From NCBI GenBank assembly GCA_017965425.1, contig JAGCPY010000007.1, forward strand, positions 1 to 64,000: a stretch of 64,000 nucleotides of DNA, written 5' to 3'. Below the pieces are notes generated by a model. The model was given only the letters and a program-made list of their open reading frames with translations, was not told the DNA's origin and ran no database searches. Below are positions 37,301 through 46,961 of the stretch, in pieces. Source of the DNA: Bacteroidaceae bacterium. Its GTDB lineage: Bacteria; Bacteroidota; Bacteroidia; Bacteroidales; Bacteroidaceae. Each line of letters starts with the position of its first letter. Position 1 is the stretch's first letter. Made by a program: the position numbers and the translations under genes.

Positions 37301-37682
37301 GGGGGCGGGCAGCCTCGCTTTGCATGACAATCTCACGCAACAAGCCGGATTCATTGAGACCTACACGCACTTTGTTATATCCAGGAATAGTCACTTCCAC
37401 AGCCGAGCTGTAGAGTGGCACCTGAAGGCTGAAGGAACCGTCCTCGGCGGTGAGGGCTGAATATCCTTCGCCAGCAACAGACCGTACGAGCACACCTGCC
37501 AGAGGAGCACGACCTTGCTGGCTCACTACGCGGCCACGAATCGTGCGCGTAGCCTCCGTCTTCTTCACAGTCTTGCGGACATGCTGAACTTCAGCAGCAT
37601 CCTCTTCAACCTCGTCCTGTGCAAAGCTCACTACTGGCCATGCCAAAAACAAGGGGAGACAAATTAAGGCAGCTGTTTTCAT
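34395..37682 (-). CDS. SusC/RagA-family TonB-dependent transporter
   Basis: Outer membrane TonB-linked importer. Signal peptide to SFAQ; carboxypeptidase-regulatory-like domain (about 46-118, IRGRVVSQQGRAPLAGVLV); plug domain (about 140-258) with SQPLIVIDGVI and VEVMKNGTAIYGAKGANGV; then a 22-strand type barrel ending in AGRTFNLGVKINL. The segment before the VIDG box (AYLQVNGVNSYMVNS) departs from the common LRG consensus. Its ATG overlaps the upstream fasciclin gene stop (ATGA), implying translational coupling. Cargo is unknown. Confidence 0.92.
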   Translation of the reverse strand: MKTAALICLPLFLAWPVVSFAQDEVEEDAAEVQHVRKTVKKTEATRTIRGRVVSQQGRAPLAGVLVRSVAGEGYSALTAEDGSFSLQVPLYSSAVEVTIPGYNKVRVGLNESGLLREIVMQSEAARPLYGDDDNIMNVAKASGFDYSNSISVASEVEDRLGGEVRAVERGGIKGLGAYLQVNGVNSYMVNSQPLIVIDGVITEMQYGREMIHSGFYNDVLSNFNVNDIESVEVMKNGTAIYGAKGANGVILIKTKRNRSLATRIDATASVGIELMPRTYNMLSGSQFKTYASSLLQSTGTMLQSFKFLDERPFNPADPYNYNYYYNKYANNTNWADEIYQQAIIQRYGLSVQGGGDVANYMLSIGYNHADETIKEANYNRLNVRFNTDIKITDWIDMRFDASFSNSTRKLYDMAAPEDYDQSTITSLNFLSFAKSSMLSPYSFVAADKGAGIISTAHLDIEDEDYLAQVSQLRNSNYELANPVAILEYGTAQNKNYYDNSYVNLSITPSWHPNKHLKFSSLFSYSLVNTNEKRYVPMNGVPQFWVQAFHLKMDNMIGSLYSKQNSVLSDTKIEWNNRYDAHSINLLGGFRFMNESYSLTQQNGYNTGNDKTPLISGTDQKQIDGSHENWATFTWYGQARYNYANRYYLQGDLSMETNSQFGRDASGLKLGGVVWGIFPSIQAGWVMSNEEWFDYDGIDYMKLVAGYGLSGNDNLPFDASHTYFKSSLFLGQIPGLSLENIGNTKLKWETTRRFNAGIEGRFLNNRLAVGFNYFHSWTSDLLTLRSLNFLSGIEQNWSNGGKLKNQGFDMNLTAHLISGNDWNWSVGASVGHYVNTLTELPDGAAYEDHEVLGATIRSQVGSSINQFYGLSTAQTKSGTCVYATSEEAAADGLYRLAADGVTRNYFSAGDVKYADLNQDGKIDANDRTIIGDANPDAYGNIWTSLSYKRLTLDLGFNYSLGGDVYNYMRQQLESGSRFMNQTTALVSRWSYEGQVTDIPRATYGDPMGNSAFSDRWIEDGSYLRLKNVTISYKLPINNTYIQGISVWARATNVFTLTRYLGLDPEFSMSNSVMSQGIDRGFLTAGRTFNLGVKINL

Positions 37683-39553
37683 TCTATTACGTTGAATTCT
37701 TTGAGATTAGACAAATCGAGTACAAAGTTGTTCGCCTCTTCTTCCGTCGTGAACGGAATGTAGATGAGGCGGTTGATGCGCATGACATTCGTCTGCACAT
37801 AGTTGGTAAGGTCAGGCGTGCGGACATTGGACGTCACACGATAACGCATGACAGGTTCACTGGTTCCTTCCAAATTATAGCCCGACAATTCTGGTTTGCG
37901 TGCGCGGTCGATGCAGATGATATCGATGTCATTACCAGATGTCAGGAAATAACGGCCACCAGACTTGTATTGATCTTGTCCGTCAGGAACATCCAAAGCA
38001 CGCTCCGATGTCGGAGAAGTGAATTCCACGTCATCATTGGGATTGTCGGACACGGATGTGCGTGGCGTAGCCAAACGTTCATTATAATAGACTTGGAAAC
38101 GCGTTGGCAGGACGTCCGTGGATGCCGAAGACATCGAGAAATCGGTGGAGGCGAAAGCCGGAACCGTCACCAAGTAAACATTGTAATAAAGGTTGGAATA
38201 GGTGTTCTGTAAATAGAAATACATGGAACTGTTGGGGTTCGACGTCGAATAAGAAATGGGCTTCATCTCCATGAAACTCTTTTCCTTGAGTTCGCGGAAG
38301 TCGAAGAACTTTCCATTGTAAGTTATGGAATCGCGGATAGACCGAACAGTCACTGACACCTGAGGTTGTGCTGCGGAACCGACCATAATCTGAGGAGTCT
38401 TGCGAACAGCAGGTGATGAAGCAAGGATATAGCGGTTCTCCAAGAACGTGAGCTTGGGATCTATCAACCCTATAGTATCTATCATCACCTGACCATTGGA
38501 GCATGACCACGGCGTCAATCCATGAAGGATGCCACCCTCGTCATAAGGTCTTTTAAATACGTTCAGGCCGTAGTAGTTGGCCGAGTTCCTATGAAGAGTG
38601 TTGCAGATAGAATCCTGAATGCTCTTCTGATCACGAAGGTTGAAGAAGCGACCGCGAATCAGCGCCAACCAAGCATTGTCGGTGGCCAATTGCTCACGAC
38701 CTTCCAACGTGTTCTTATAGTTGAAGTACGTTTTATATACAGGCAATTCGCGAGCCACCAAAGAGTCACTCGGAGCAAGGAAAAGGTACAGACTGTCTTC
38801 TCTGTTGATCCAGCCAAAGAGCCTGTACAACTGATTCGAAAGCGTCAGGACAGAGTCGGCATAGACAATCTTGCCATCCACGATTCCTCGCTGTACGGAC
38901 GCCGACTCATCCAAGTTGTATTCGTCTGCCTTACGAAACATATTCTGATACAGGGAACGCAGCTGACCGTTCAAGTCAACAAATTCGCGGACATTAGGCA
39001 TGAACTGCTGCTTCCCATCGAGTTTGTAAAGGATGCCGTTACAGCCAACGATGTTCTTTGCGGTAAAAGGAATGCCATTCAGTTGGTTCTCCTGAAGCAA
39101 CATATACTTGCCATTCATCATGCAGATAGAATCTTTTATTCCTGCATAGACAGAACGTCCGAAAAGGGCTATATGGTTCTGAACAAACTGTGTAATGGCC
39201 TTGTTGTCCTTGTCCTGAATATATCGCATGCTGCTGTCAGGCATCATGATGAGTGACACTTTCTGCTCATCATATAAAGCGATGATGCTGTCTGCTTCAG
39301 CTTCCGTGAGTCTTGGCGCCCATACAGTCAATGACTGCGGTGAGCCCAACACCTTGTCATAGCCGATATGTTCTATTACGCGGCAGAACTGATTGAGTTG
39401 GTTATCGGCCTTGATTAACTCATACAACGTAGGTCCGTCACCCACGTTCCCTTCATAGTGCTTGTCCCATTCATCGGAACATGAAGTAACCGTTATTGCC
39501 GAGACAGCCAGAAGGGTTGCTACTGATAATGTAATATAATGAGATGTTTTCAT
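37679..39553 (-). CDS. Fasciclin (FAS1)-domain lipoprotein, 624 aa
   Basis: Lipoprotein signal ending TVTSC (Cys25) with SDEWD after it, a surface-export-like signal. Two FAS1-like regions follow: about 40-185 (LYELIKADNQLNQFCRVIEH, then LTVWAPRLTEAEADSII) and about 195-370 (LYLFLAPSDSLVA, NGILYKLDG-like closing strands). Residues about 375-600 are beta-rich without a recognised domain (VSVTVRSIRDSITYNGKFF, YLQNTYSNLYYNVYLV). FAS1 domains mediate adhesion or ligand binding in many kingdoms. Here it is translationally coupled to SusC, in the place where polysaccharide loci carry a surface glycan-binding protein, so an accessory ligand-binding role is likely. Confidence 0.82.
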   Translation of the reverse strand: MKTSHYITLSVATLLAVSAITVTSCSDEWDKHYEGNVGDGPTLYELIKADNQLNQFCRVIEHIGYDKVLGSPQSLTVWAPRLTEAEADSIIALYDEQKVSLIMMPDSSMRYIQDKDNKAITQFVQNHIALFGRSVYAGIKDSICMMNGKYMLLQENQLNGIPFTAKNIVGCNGILYKLDGKQQFMPNVREFVDLNGQLRSLYQNMFRKADEYNLDESASVQRGIVDGKIVYADSVLTLSNQLYRLFGWINREDSLYLFLAPSDSLVARELPVYKTYFNYKNTLEGREQLATDNAWLALIRGRFFNLRDQKSIQDSICNTLHRNSANYYGLNVFKRPYDEGGILHGLTPWSCSNGQVMIDTIGLIDPKLTFLENRYILASSPAVRKTPQIMVGSAAQPQVSVTVRSIRDSITYNGKFFDFRELKEKSFMEMKPISYSTSNPNSSMYFYLQNTYSNLYYNVYLVTVPAFASTDFSMSSASTDVLPTRFQVYYNERLATPRTSVSDNPNDDVEFTSPTSERALDVPDGQDQYKSGGRYFLTSGNDIDIICIDRARKPELSGYNLEGTSEPVMRYRVTSNVRTPDLTNYVQTNVMRINRLIYIPFTTEEEANNFVLDLSNLKEFNVIE

Positions 39554-39593
39554 ACGTTGAATCTTTCAAAGATTGAAAAGATGATGTCGGGAT

Positions 39594-41741
39594 TTATAAA
39601 TCATCCTCGCCCTTGCCTTCTTCCTCAATGCCATAGACACTCTTCGGAACAAACTCCAGATAGTCGAGCATCAGCTCGGCTCCACCGATGGCAAGTACTG
39701 AACGGATACGCATCGTATGCTGAATATTACCGTCCAGCGGACCTTCATAGATGACCTTTCGGACGATATTTGGTGCATTACAGGTCGCATCTGAATTGCT
39801 GGTTGACAAAAGCTTGTCGTTTTTAACAGCACTCTGATGGTTGCTACTAGTGTGACTCGTTCGGAAACTCCTCGGTCCATGATACCATCCTTTGTTGTGC
39901 ATGTTTTTCTTCATTTGTTCACGCGCTTCGTCGTTGTTCTTGATAGATGCGTCATCCAAAGCTTTCCAACCTCCAATGCGCTGGTGGAACGCATCAAGAT
40001 TAGTCTGACGCATATCCAAAGGAATTCCCTGAGGCACACCATCCACATAGAACTGTGCGATGCCACGCCGTGCCATAGCGGTGAAACCAAGACGGATCTG
40101 ATATTGTCCCGTCGGCACACTGGGGAGAGGGAAGGTGATGTCGTATGAGTTGTTATCTGAACGAAGATTGAACTCATCACCTTCATAACTCCAGAAGTAG
40201 TTACGACAGTTTTGCAGGAAGAAATCACCATCCTCATCCATGTCCACATTGTCAAGATAACCCGGCGGGAAAATGAAATTCTTAGCATCTGCCGTGGGGT
40301 CTTCAGTTGCCTTTCCACCACCATCGGTTTTGTCGGTGCGGAAGTCATTGTTCATCATTTCGGGGAAAAGACTATAAAGATCCATGCGCATACGGCAGTT
40401 AAACACTGTGTTCTGAGTCTTCTCACCGTAATCTATCAGGCGATCAATATAGTAATATACGCCATTGCGAGCAATCTGGGTCAACCCCTCATTAACTGTT
40501 TTGCTGATCATAGCTCCGCGCTGATACATTCCCGGACGTTCACGGTCATAGCAATGATTCAGATAGAGATTATTGAGTTTCTCTTCTCCACTGCGGAAAC
40601 GGACGTTCTTCTCTGAAATATATTCCACTTTCAAGGTTGAATGCGGATTCATTGTGGAATACCATTCTATTGGGTTGATGTCGTTGCAATAGATGGAGCA
40701 GAAAGTAAAAAGCTTATCATATAGCCCTTTACGGTCAAGGAGATGGTAAGAAATGAGCTTGCGCAACGGGTTCAGGGGATTTGTCAAAGACGTTGGCGAG
40801 GTGCCATACACTGGATCGTTTTCATCAAGGTCAAGACCAGGATAGTACTTCTCACAACCATATTTGTAAAGCCCCTTCCAGTCAGTGATGTTGTATTCTT
40901 TTTCAAGAATCTCGTCAGGAACGGCAAATGCGGTATAGCCATAGTTGCGTTGGTCTGGGACATGGCAATAGTCTTCTTGTGCACCCGTAGGATATAAGCC
41001 TTCCATTTTCTTTTTCTCACGCCAATAACGTGGATTAAAGGAAAGGTCTTGAATCCGATGCATCTCTGCGGCAAGTCCGGTCATCTCCAAACATAAGTTG
41101 AAAAGACTGATACTCTTGTCTTCTTTCATGACAAGAGGCAACGTCAGTGTGGAAGTCGCCACAAGCCCATCAACAGGCTGAATTACGCCATTCTCGACCG
41201 AGTCATTTGCCAAGGTGTAAACAATTAGGCCTGAACGGTTGATGCGATATGTCACCACCGAATCAATCTTCGTATGACCATCCACGTCTTCACTTTCAAT
41301 GGCAACTTGAACGGGTTCCAACATCAGGCTGTTACCTAACATGTTGTTCTGAGGTAGGTTCATACGTCCGTCAAGGTCAATTAAATAATAAATCCTATCG
41401 ACGATGGCCGTACGGGTAATCGTATCGCAGTCTTCTACCGAGAGCTCGTCCACAGAAGACAGGCCAACTGATTGGAGATAGGTCTTAACAGCTTCATTCG
41501 TCGGCGCAAAGCACGTATAGGTACCATACGTACCGAGAAGATCCATCTTGCCTGCTTTCTCCACAATCTTGGCAAACTCCGAAAAACGTTCATTCTTACG
41601 GAGATAATCGCTCATCATATCGGTCTTATATGTATAGAGGCTCTCTGCAGGAATGTCATCTGAACAAGCGGTGAGAGCCGTAGCCATCAACACCAATGAA
41701 CAGATTGCAATATTGATGAGGTTGATATGTATCTTTTTCAT
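39594..41741 (-). CDS. Fasciclin (FAS1)-domain lipoprotein with C-terminal beta module, 715 aa
   Basis: Lipoprotein signal ending ALTAC (Cys26) then SDD. FAS1 region 1 about 42-205 with MMSDYLRKNERFSEFAKIVE and the box YTCFAPTNEAVKTYL (75-89). FAS1 region 2 about 210-445 (YTAFAVPDEILEKEY, RKLISYHLLDRKG, IARNGVYYYIDRLI). Residues about 500-700 look like a jelly-roll or carbohydrate-binding-like beta module (NSYDITFPLPSVPTGQYQIR, GIAQFYVDGVPQGIPL, GGAELMLDYLEFVP). It lies between the first SusD and the second fasciclin gene, with 15- and 40-base gaps. Role inferred as extracellular ligand binding; no catalytic motif is visible. Confidence 0.82.
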   Translation of the reverse strand: MKKIHINLINIAICSLVLMATALTACSDDIPAESLYTYKTDMMSDYLRKNERFSEFAKIVEKAGKMDLLGTYGTYTCFAPTNEAVKTYLQSVGLSSVDELSVEDCDTITRTAIVDRIYYLIDLDGRMNLPQNNMLGNSLMLEPVQVAIESEDVDGHTKIDSVVTYRINRSGLIVYTLANDSVENGVIQPVDGLVATSTLTLPLVMKEDKSISLFNLCLEMTGLAAEMHRIQDLSFNPRYWREKKKMEGLYPTGAQEDYCHVPDQRNYGYTAFAVPDEILEKEYNITDWKGLYKYGCEKYYPGLDLDENDPVYGTSPTSLTNPLNPLRKLISYHLLDRKGLYDKLFTFCSIYCNDINPIEWYSTMNPHSTLKVEYISEKNVRFRSGEEKLNNLYLNHCYDRERPGMYQRGAMISKTVNEGLTQIARNGVYYYIDRLIDYGEKTQNTVFNCRMRMDLYSLFPEMMNNDFRTDKTDGGGKATEDPTADAKNFIFPPGYLDNVDMDEDGDFFLQNCRNYFWSYEGDEFNLRSDNNSYDITFPLPSVPTGQYQIRLGFTAMARRGIAQFYVDGVPQGIPLDMRQTNLDAFHQRIGGWKALDDASIKNNDEAREQMKKNMHNKGWYHGPRSFRTSHTSSNHQSAVKNDKLLSTSNSDATCNAPNIVRKVIYEGPLDGNIQHTMRIRSVLAIGGAELMLDYLEFVPKSVYGIEEEGKGEDDL

Positions 41742-41756
41742 AACAATTAGTATTGA

Positions 41757-43565
41757 TTAATTCATTTCATACTCTTCACCACCTTCTTTAGAATAGATTG
41801 CTTTCTGGTGGAGTAAGGTGTCAACTTTCAGCTCATCCTTATTGTAAGGCCAATATAGAGATTCCATACTGCTAAAGCGGTTGGCTCCACTTTCACTGGA
41901 GAGTTTGCCAGGAACAGTGGCACGCACAACATCTGGTTGACCATCACGTCTTGCATAGCGAACCAAGTCGAACCAACGTTTTCCTTCATACATAAGTTCT
42001 CGATTTCGCTCCTCACGAAGCAGTTTCTGCATCGTACCGCGATTCTTGTAGGAATTGAATGAGAGATCTTTACTTGGGTTGACCAAAGAACGATAATGGA
42101 CAAGGTAAATCAAATCAAAAGCTTGATGTAACAGTTCGGTGTTCTCAGGCGTGTCTTCGTCCGTTGTCTTCATCAAGAGAGCTTCGGCTTCCATCAGCAT
42201 GACATCTGTCAAACGATAGAAAATCCAATTGCGGTTCATGTATCCAGGCAACAAGAAAGCACTTGCACTATAGTTGTTGTAAGGAACGGTGGATGCTGTG
42301 GAACCAGAATTCTGCTGAATATTGAACGTTGAGGCAACACCTTTTCTTACGAAACCTTCACCATATTGATCATCCGTCGCCCTGAAACTGTTGTAAAAGC
42401 GAACATCATACTCATGGATGAAATATGAGAAAGACTTGTCCTTTACTTCAGAAACCATTGAAGGATTCACAGCAAGGAAGCCAATTCCGGAATTAGGTTT
42501 CAAGCCACCAATCTCTTGTGTAATACCAGCTCCATAAAGACGGCCTAACGCTGTACTCATCACATAGTTTGTGTTTGAAGACGTGTAGTTATAGCTTAAC
42601 TCGAAAACACTTTCAAAGCTATTACCAATTCCGAAGATGGCATCAAATGAATTGGACAGGTCAGATACAGTATTTACGTACAAAGGTACGGTGCGTCCGA
42701 ATCGTCCTGTTACCTCTTGAGGACCCGAATTCCTCATAGAGGTACTGTTGCTAAACTGTTCCTTATAATCCTTACGTTTCTGTGCGATGATTTCTTCTGC
42801 ACATTCAATGGTCTTATCATAGTTACCCTGCCATAAATACATGTCAGCCAACATGGCAGTAATGGATGTACGAGTGATGCGATTGCAAGAACTATTATAG
42901 TTCTTCCCTACTCCATCATTGTCGGATGTTGCATAATGTACCAAAGCATCATTCTTGACACTTTCAAGGTCTTTAATGATTTCACCAAGTATGTAATCAA
43001 AACTGGAAGCAGGCAAATAAAGAACCTCGCTTTCCTGCTGGATGGCTTCTCTGTAGAAAGGTACAGCTTCAAAGGCACGGATGAGGTAGAAGTAGCACAA
43101 AGAACGAAGAGCTGTCATTTCTGCAATGGTTGCTTTGACATCGCTATCACGATAAGAGGGGTCTTTAGCACTGACCTCTGAAGCCATGCGAATCACGGAA
43201 TTACATTTGTCAATGACATGGTAGAAGTCCACCCAACGGGTGTAGGAATTGGTGGACAACAGGTTTTCGCGAAGGATCTGATAAAGATCATAGCTTCCTG
43301 ATTCCACGTAGGGGCCAGGGAAAAGGTTGTCGCTTCTGACTTCTCCCCAAACGATACACCTGCTAATGAAAGCTTCGCTTTGCATAGCAGTATAGCATCC
43401 TGCGACAAACTGATCAATGTCGGTGCGCTCGTTCCAGAAGTTGTCCTCTGTCACGATGTCACGCGGCTTGATGTTCAGGAAATCACTACAACTAACGAGC
43501 GTCATACCCAGTAAAATCGTCAGTGCAATGTTTCTCAAATATTGAAATATAATATACTGTCTCAT
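41757..43565 (-). CDS. SusD/RagB-family surface lipoprotein
   Basis: Canonical SusD/RagB protein of 602 residues: lipoprotein signal ending TLVSC (Cys26) then SDFLNIKPRDIVTEDNFW, the classic SusD N-terminal motif; TPR helices (RSLCYFYLIRAFEAVPFYRE, AMLADMYLWQGNYDKTIE); and the C-terminal LREERNRELMYEGKRWFDLV signature. It pairs with the SusC gene 21 bases upstream. The TonB-dependent pair would bind and import an oligomeric ligand. Confidence 0.92.
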   Translation of the reverse strand: MRQYIIFQYLRNIALTILLGMTLVSCSDFLNIKPRDIVTEDNFWNERTDIDQFVAGCYTAMQSEAFISRCIVWGEVRSDNLFPGPYVESGSYDLYQILRENLLSTNSYTRWVDFYHVIDKCNSVIRMASEVSAKDPSYRDSDVKATIAEMTALRSLCYFYLIRAFEAVPFYREAIQQESEVLYLPASSFDYILGEIIKDLESVKNDALVHYATSDNDGVGKNYNSSCNRITRTSITAMLADMYLWQGNYDKTIECAEEIIAQKRKDYKEQFSNSTSMRNSGPQEVTGRFGRTVPLYVNTVSDLSNSFDAIFGIGNSFESVFELSYNYTSSNTNYVMSTALGRLYGAGITQEIGGLKPNSGIGFLAVNPSMVSEVKDKSFSYFIHEYDVRFYNSFRATDDQYGEGFVRKGVASTFNIQQNSGSTASTVPYNNYSASAFLLPGYMNRNWIFYRLTDVMLMEAEALLMKTTDEDTPENTELLHQAFDLIYLVHYRSLVNPSKDLSFNSYKNRGTMQKLLREERNRELMYEGKRWFDLVRYARRDGQPDVVRATVPGKLSSESGANRFSSMESLYWPYNKDELKVDTLLHQKAIYSKEGGEEYEMN

Positions 43566-43586
43566 AACGAAATCATGCTTTGAAGA

Positions 43587-46500
43587 TTAGAAACCAATGG
43601 TCACACCTACGGTATAAGACTTGGAGCGCGGTGTCTTGGAACTATCTGTTGTCACGCCGTAACCTCCATAGCCGATTTCCGGATCCACACCCGTGTATTT
43701 GGTAAGGCAAAAGAGGTTGTTGGCACTGGCATAGAAATTCAAAGTCTTCATGTGAAGGTTCTTAAGTTTCTTAGGATCGAAACTGTAGTTAAGTTGCAAA
43801 TAGTTCAGACGCAAGAAGGAACCATCCTCAACAAAGCGGTCGCTGATGAGGGTGTTGTAGTTCGTTCCATTGCCAAACATCGCACGTGGGATAGACGTGA
43901 CATCGCCCTCCTTACGCCAACGGTAATTGACCGCCTGACTTTGGTTGTTGTTGCTGACCATCGCTTCCATATCAAGACGAGCCATGTTGACGATGTCATA
44001 GTCGATGCGGTAGTTGAAGTTGGCACGCAAAGCCCAACGGTCATAGTGGAGTGTGAAACCGAAACCACCCGTAAGTCGTGGCAGAGAGTTACCGAGGTAA
44101 ACGATGTCGAGCTGGTTGATGTTGCCATCGTGATTGATGTCTTCATAGATGGCATCACCACCTTTAAAATAATAACCGCTGTTCGTTTCCGTCTTATAAG
44201 CAAAGCGCATCTGTATGGGGTCGCCTTCACCATTGAGAACTACCTTTCCATCGGCATTGAGGGCAACAGGATAGGTCACGCCTGCGTTAATTCTGTCTTG
44301 CAAGATGGTTGTACCGTTTTCTGCATCCGCTCTGGCGAGTTCACGCGCGGTATCATATTGGTATTGGTAAACACCCTTATAACGGAAGCCGTAAATGGAA
44401 CCGAATGGGTTGTCAATCTGAACACGCTGTACCGTATTCCTGTTGCCTTCTGACCAGTCCCGATTCAATGCTTTGAGGATTAACGGATCCATTTTGGTAA
44501 TGACGTTACGGTTGTTTGCAAAGTTTACGTATAAGTCTGCTGAAAACTTTCCCTTCTTGAACAAGCGGTCGCCCATGACCTGCACCTCCCATCCATCGTT
44601 GCGCATGTCGCCGACATTGGCATAGGCCAGGCCACCCCATCCGTTAGACGTCGGAATGCCGGCATTATTCATCAACATATCCTTGGTGTCACGACGGTAG
44701 AGGTCAACCACAAATTTCAGACGGTCATCAAAGAAATAGAGGTCAATACCAAGGTTATAGGTATAGATGTTTTCCCACTTCAGCTCGGTCAACTTCAAAC
44801 CACTGGGGTTCATCGACACCTGGTTCAGATAACGAGTACCTTGTGAATAGCGATTCATGTAGAGGTAGTCGGTATTGGGGGCATTACCCACGCGTCCCCA
44901 TCCTGGACGGAGAGAGAACATACTGACTTTCGCCTTCTCACGAACAGCTTTCATCCACGGCTCGTCGATGACGTTCCAACGACCAGAGACAGCAGGGAAA
45001 AAGCCCCAGCGGCTATTCGGGCCGAACTTGGTGGTGGCATCGACACGCATGGAGAAGTCGAACATGTATCGACTTTTGTAGCTGTAGTGGGTGGAGAAGG
45101 TATAATAGAGCGAACGCCATTCATTGAATCCGCTACCCATACCAGAGACAAAACCACCAGCCGTTACACTTTCCAGCCGAGAAGGCAAACGATAGATGTT
45201 GGTACTCTGACTGCTGGAACTGCCACTGACAAGCTGGAAACGCCCGAGTGCCATCAAGAAATGGTCTTCATTCTTGAAGTGAGGCTGGAAGGTCAGCGTG
45301 TGTGTCGTCGTGAAAGCAAGGTTCTTTCGACTGGAACTAGCCGCTCGTCCGTTTTCGTGGTAGTTGGTGGAAAGCAGTGAACGTGGATAGCTTGAATCGG
45401 CATAGTCATTATAGACATTCATGACCACTCGACCGTTATAGCGAAGTTGCGTCTTGCTGTCATCCAGTCCCAAGAGTTTGTATTCCAGTTCCAATTCAGG
45501 CGTGATGTCGTACGTTGTCTGGACATTAGTAGCTATGTTCGCGCTAGCAATGGGATTCACCAAATCTCGCTGGTCGTCAAAGTTCTTGCTTTGTCCGTCA
45601 GTCAGTCGTCCGTGGTTGGTGAAAGCATATCGTGGAACGATGTAATACTCACCCGTGTTATACTCTTGCCCATAGGCGTCATATTCATAACGATAAGGCG
45701 AGAGATTCGGCATCTTCATGTAGGCGATACCGAGCAAACCATCGGCGTTTCGGTTGTTCTTTGTGTAAGTGAGCGCAAAGTTGGAAATAATCTTGATGCG
45801 GTCATTGACATAGTAGTCAAGTGCCATACGTGTGGAGAGTCGGTCGAGCTTCTGCTTGATGATAGTTCCCGTCTCATGGTCATAACCTGCACCTATGCGG
45901 AAGAGCGTTTTCTCGTCACCGCCGGATATGCTAATGTAGTGGTTTTGGCGCAAGCCGTTCTGCTTGACTAGATCTACCCAATTCGTGTTTTTGTTGAACA
46001 TCAGGAATTCAGAATCATTCTCATCGTAGTTCAACTCTTTCACATCGCCAACGTATGTATTCTGCTGTGGATTGAAATAGCTTTCCTTGAGCAGCATGGT
46101 GTATTGGTCACCTGTGAGCAAATCAATACCGTCAGGCTGGTGGGTCATGGTCATTTTCAAAGAATAGTTTACTTGCGGAGCACCACGAGTACCACGTTTT
46201 GTTGTAATCTCTATCACACCGTTGGCACCTTGTGAACCCCAGATGGCCGTGGCAGCAGCATCCTTCAGGACTTTAATGTCTGCGATGTCCTCGGTATTGA
46301 CATTCAGCAACTGTGCAAACTTCTCTTCGTTGGCGGTAGCAGAGTCAAAGTCACTCAAGTCAACGTTCCACACATTGCCGTTCACAACGATGAGGGGTTC
46401 GTTTGACGTGAGCGTAGATACAGTAGAAGCACCACGCAGACGCATACTCGTTCCAGCTCCAAGGTCGCCCGAATTGGCCACGATGTCCAAACCGGCAATA

Positions 46501-46961
46501 CGTCCTTGCAGAGCCTCGTCAACGGACGTGATGCCCAGTCCCTCAAATTCCTTGGCCGAGATGCCCTGAGCGGAGAAGCTGACCTCACGTTCTGGAATTT
46601 CCAAACCCGAAGTCTTCATCTTCTTTTTGGCTGTAACGACCACTTCTTTGATTTGCTTGGTGTTGTCTTGCATCACGACCTTGAAGACATTCTTGTTGAT
46701 GGGTAGTTCCTGTGTCTTATACCCCATGTAGCTAATGCGCAACTTGTTTTTGGGGCTCTTGACAGGCAGAACGAAATTACCATTCATGTCCGTGATGGTA
46801 GCATTCACAATACGGTTGGAGGCATCTACCTCCGTCACACTGGCACCTGGCAGCACGTCAATTTCGTCACTAACAGTACCGCTGATGCGTGTGATCTGAG
46901 CCCCAGCAAGTGCTGACACAAGTAAGAGGCTGCATAGCATGAAATATCTCAATGTTTTCAT
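43587..46961 (-). CDS. SusC/RagA-family TonB-dependent transporter
   Basis: Signal peptide (MKTLRYFMLCSLLLVSALAG), carboxypeptidase-regulatory-like domain (about 24-98, RISGTVSDEIDVLPGASV), plug domain (about 125-255) with LRGASTVSTLTSNEPLIVVN and IKVLKDAAATAIWGSQGANG, and a large barrel ending SKSYTVGVTIGF. All are standard for SusC. The start overlaps the stop of the 988-residue fasciclin gene by four bases (ATGA), the same coupling as in the second pair of this operon. Confidence 0.93.
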   Translation of the reverse strand: MKTLRYFMLCSLLLVSALAGAQITRISGTVSDEIDVLPGASVTEVDASNRIVNATITDMNGNFVLPVKSPKNKLRISYMGYKTQELPINKNVFKVVMQDNTKQIKEVVVTAKKKMKTSGLEIPEREVSFSAQGISAKEFEGLGITSVDEALQGRIAGLDIVANSGDLGAGTSMRLRGASTVSTLTSNEPLIVVNGNVWNVDLSDFDSATANEEKFAQLLNVNTEDIADIKVLKDAAATAIWGSQGANGVIEITTKRGTRGAPQVNYSLKMTMTHQPDGIDLLTGDQYTMLLKESYFNPQQNTYVGDVKELNYDENDSEFLMFNKNTNWVDLVKQNGLRQNHYISISGGDEKTLFRIGAGYDHETGTIIKQKLDRLSTRMALDYYVNDRIKIISNFALTYTKNNRNADGLLGIAYMKMPNLSPYRYEYDAYGQEYNTGEYYIVPRYAFTNHGRLTDGQSKNFDDQRDLVNPIASANIATNVQTTYDITPELELEYKLLGLDDSKTQLRYNGRVVMNVYNDYADSSYPRSLLSTNYHENGRAASSSRKNLAFTTTHTLTFQPHFKNEDHFLMALGRFQLVSGSSSSQSTNIYRLPSRLESVTAGGFVSGMGSGFNEWRSLYYTFSTHYSYKSRYMFDFSMRVDATTKFGPNSRWGFFPAVSGRWNVIDEPWMKAVREKAKVSMFSLRPGWGRVGNAPNTDYLYMNRYSQGTRYLNQVSMNPSGLKLTELKWENIYTYNLGIDLYFFDDRLKFVVDLYRRDTKDMLMNNAGIPTSNGWGGLAYANVGDMRNDGWEVQVMGDRLFKKGKFSADLYVNFANNRNVITKMDPLILKALNRDWSEGNRNTVQRVQIDNPFGSIYGFRYKGVYQYQYDTARELARADAENGTTILQDRINAGVTYPVALNADGKVVLNGEGDPIQMRFAYKTETNSGYYFKGGDAIYEDINHDGNINQLDIVYLGNSLPRLTGGFGFTLHYDRWALRANFNYRIDYDIVNMARLDMEAMVSNNNQSQAVNYRWRKEGDVTSIPRAMFGNGTNYNTLISDRFVEDGSFLRLNYLQLNYSFDPKKLKNLHMKTLNFYASANNLFCLTKYTGVDPEIGYGGYGVTTDSSKTPRSKSYTVGVTIGF

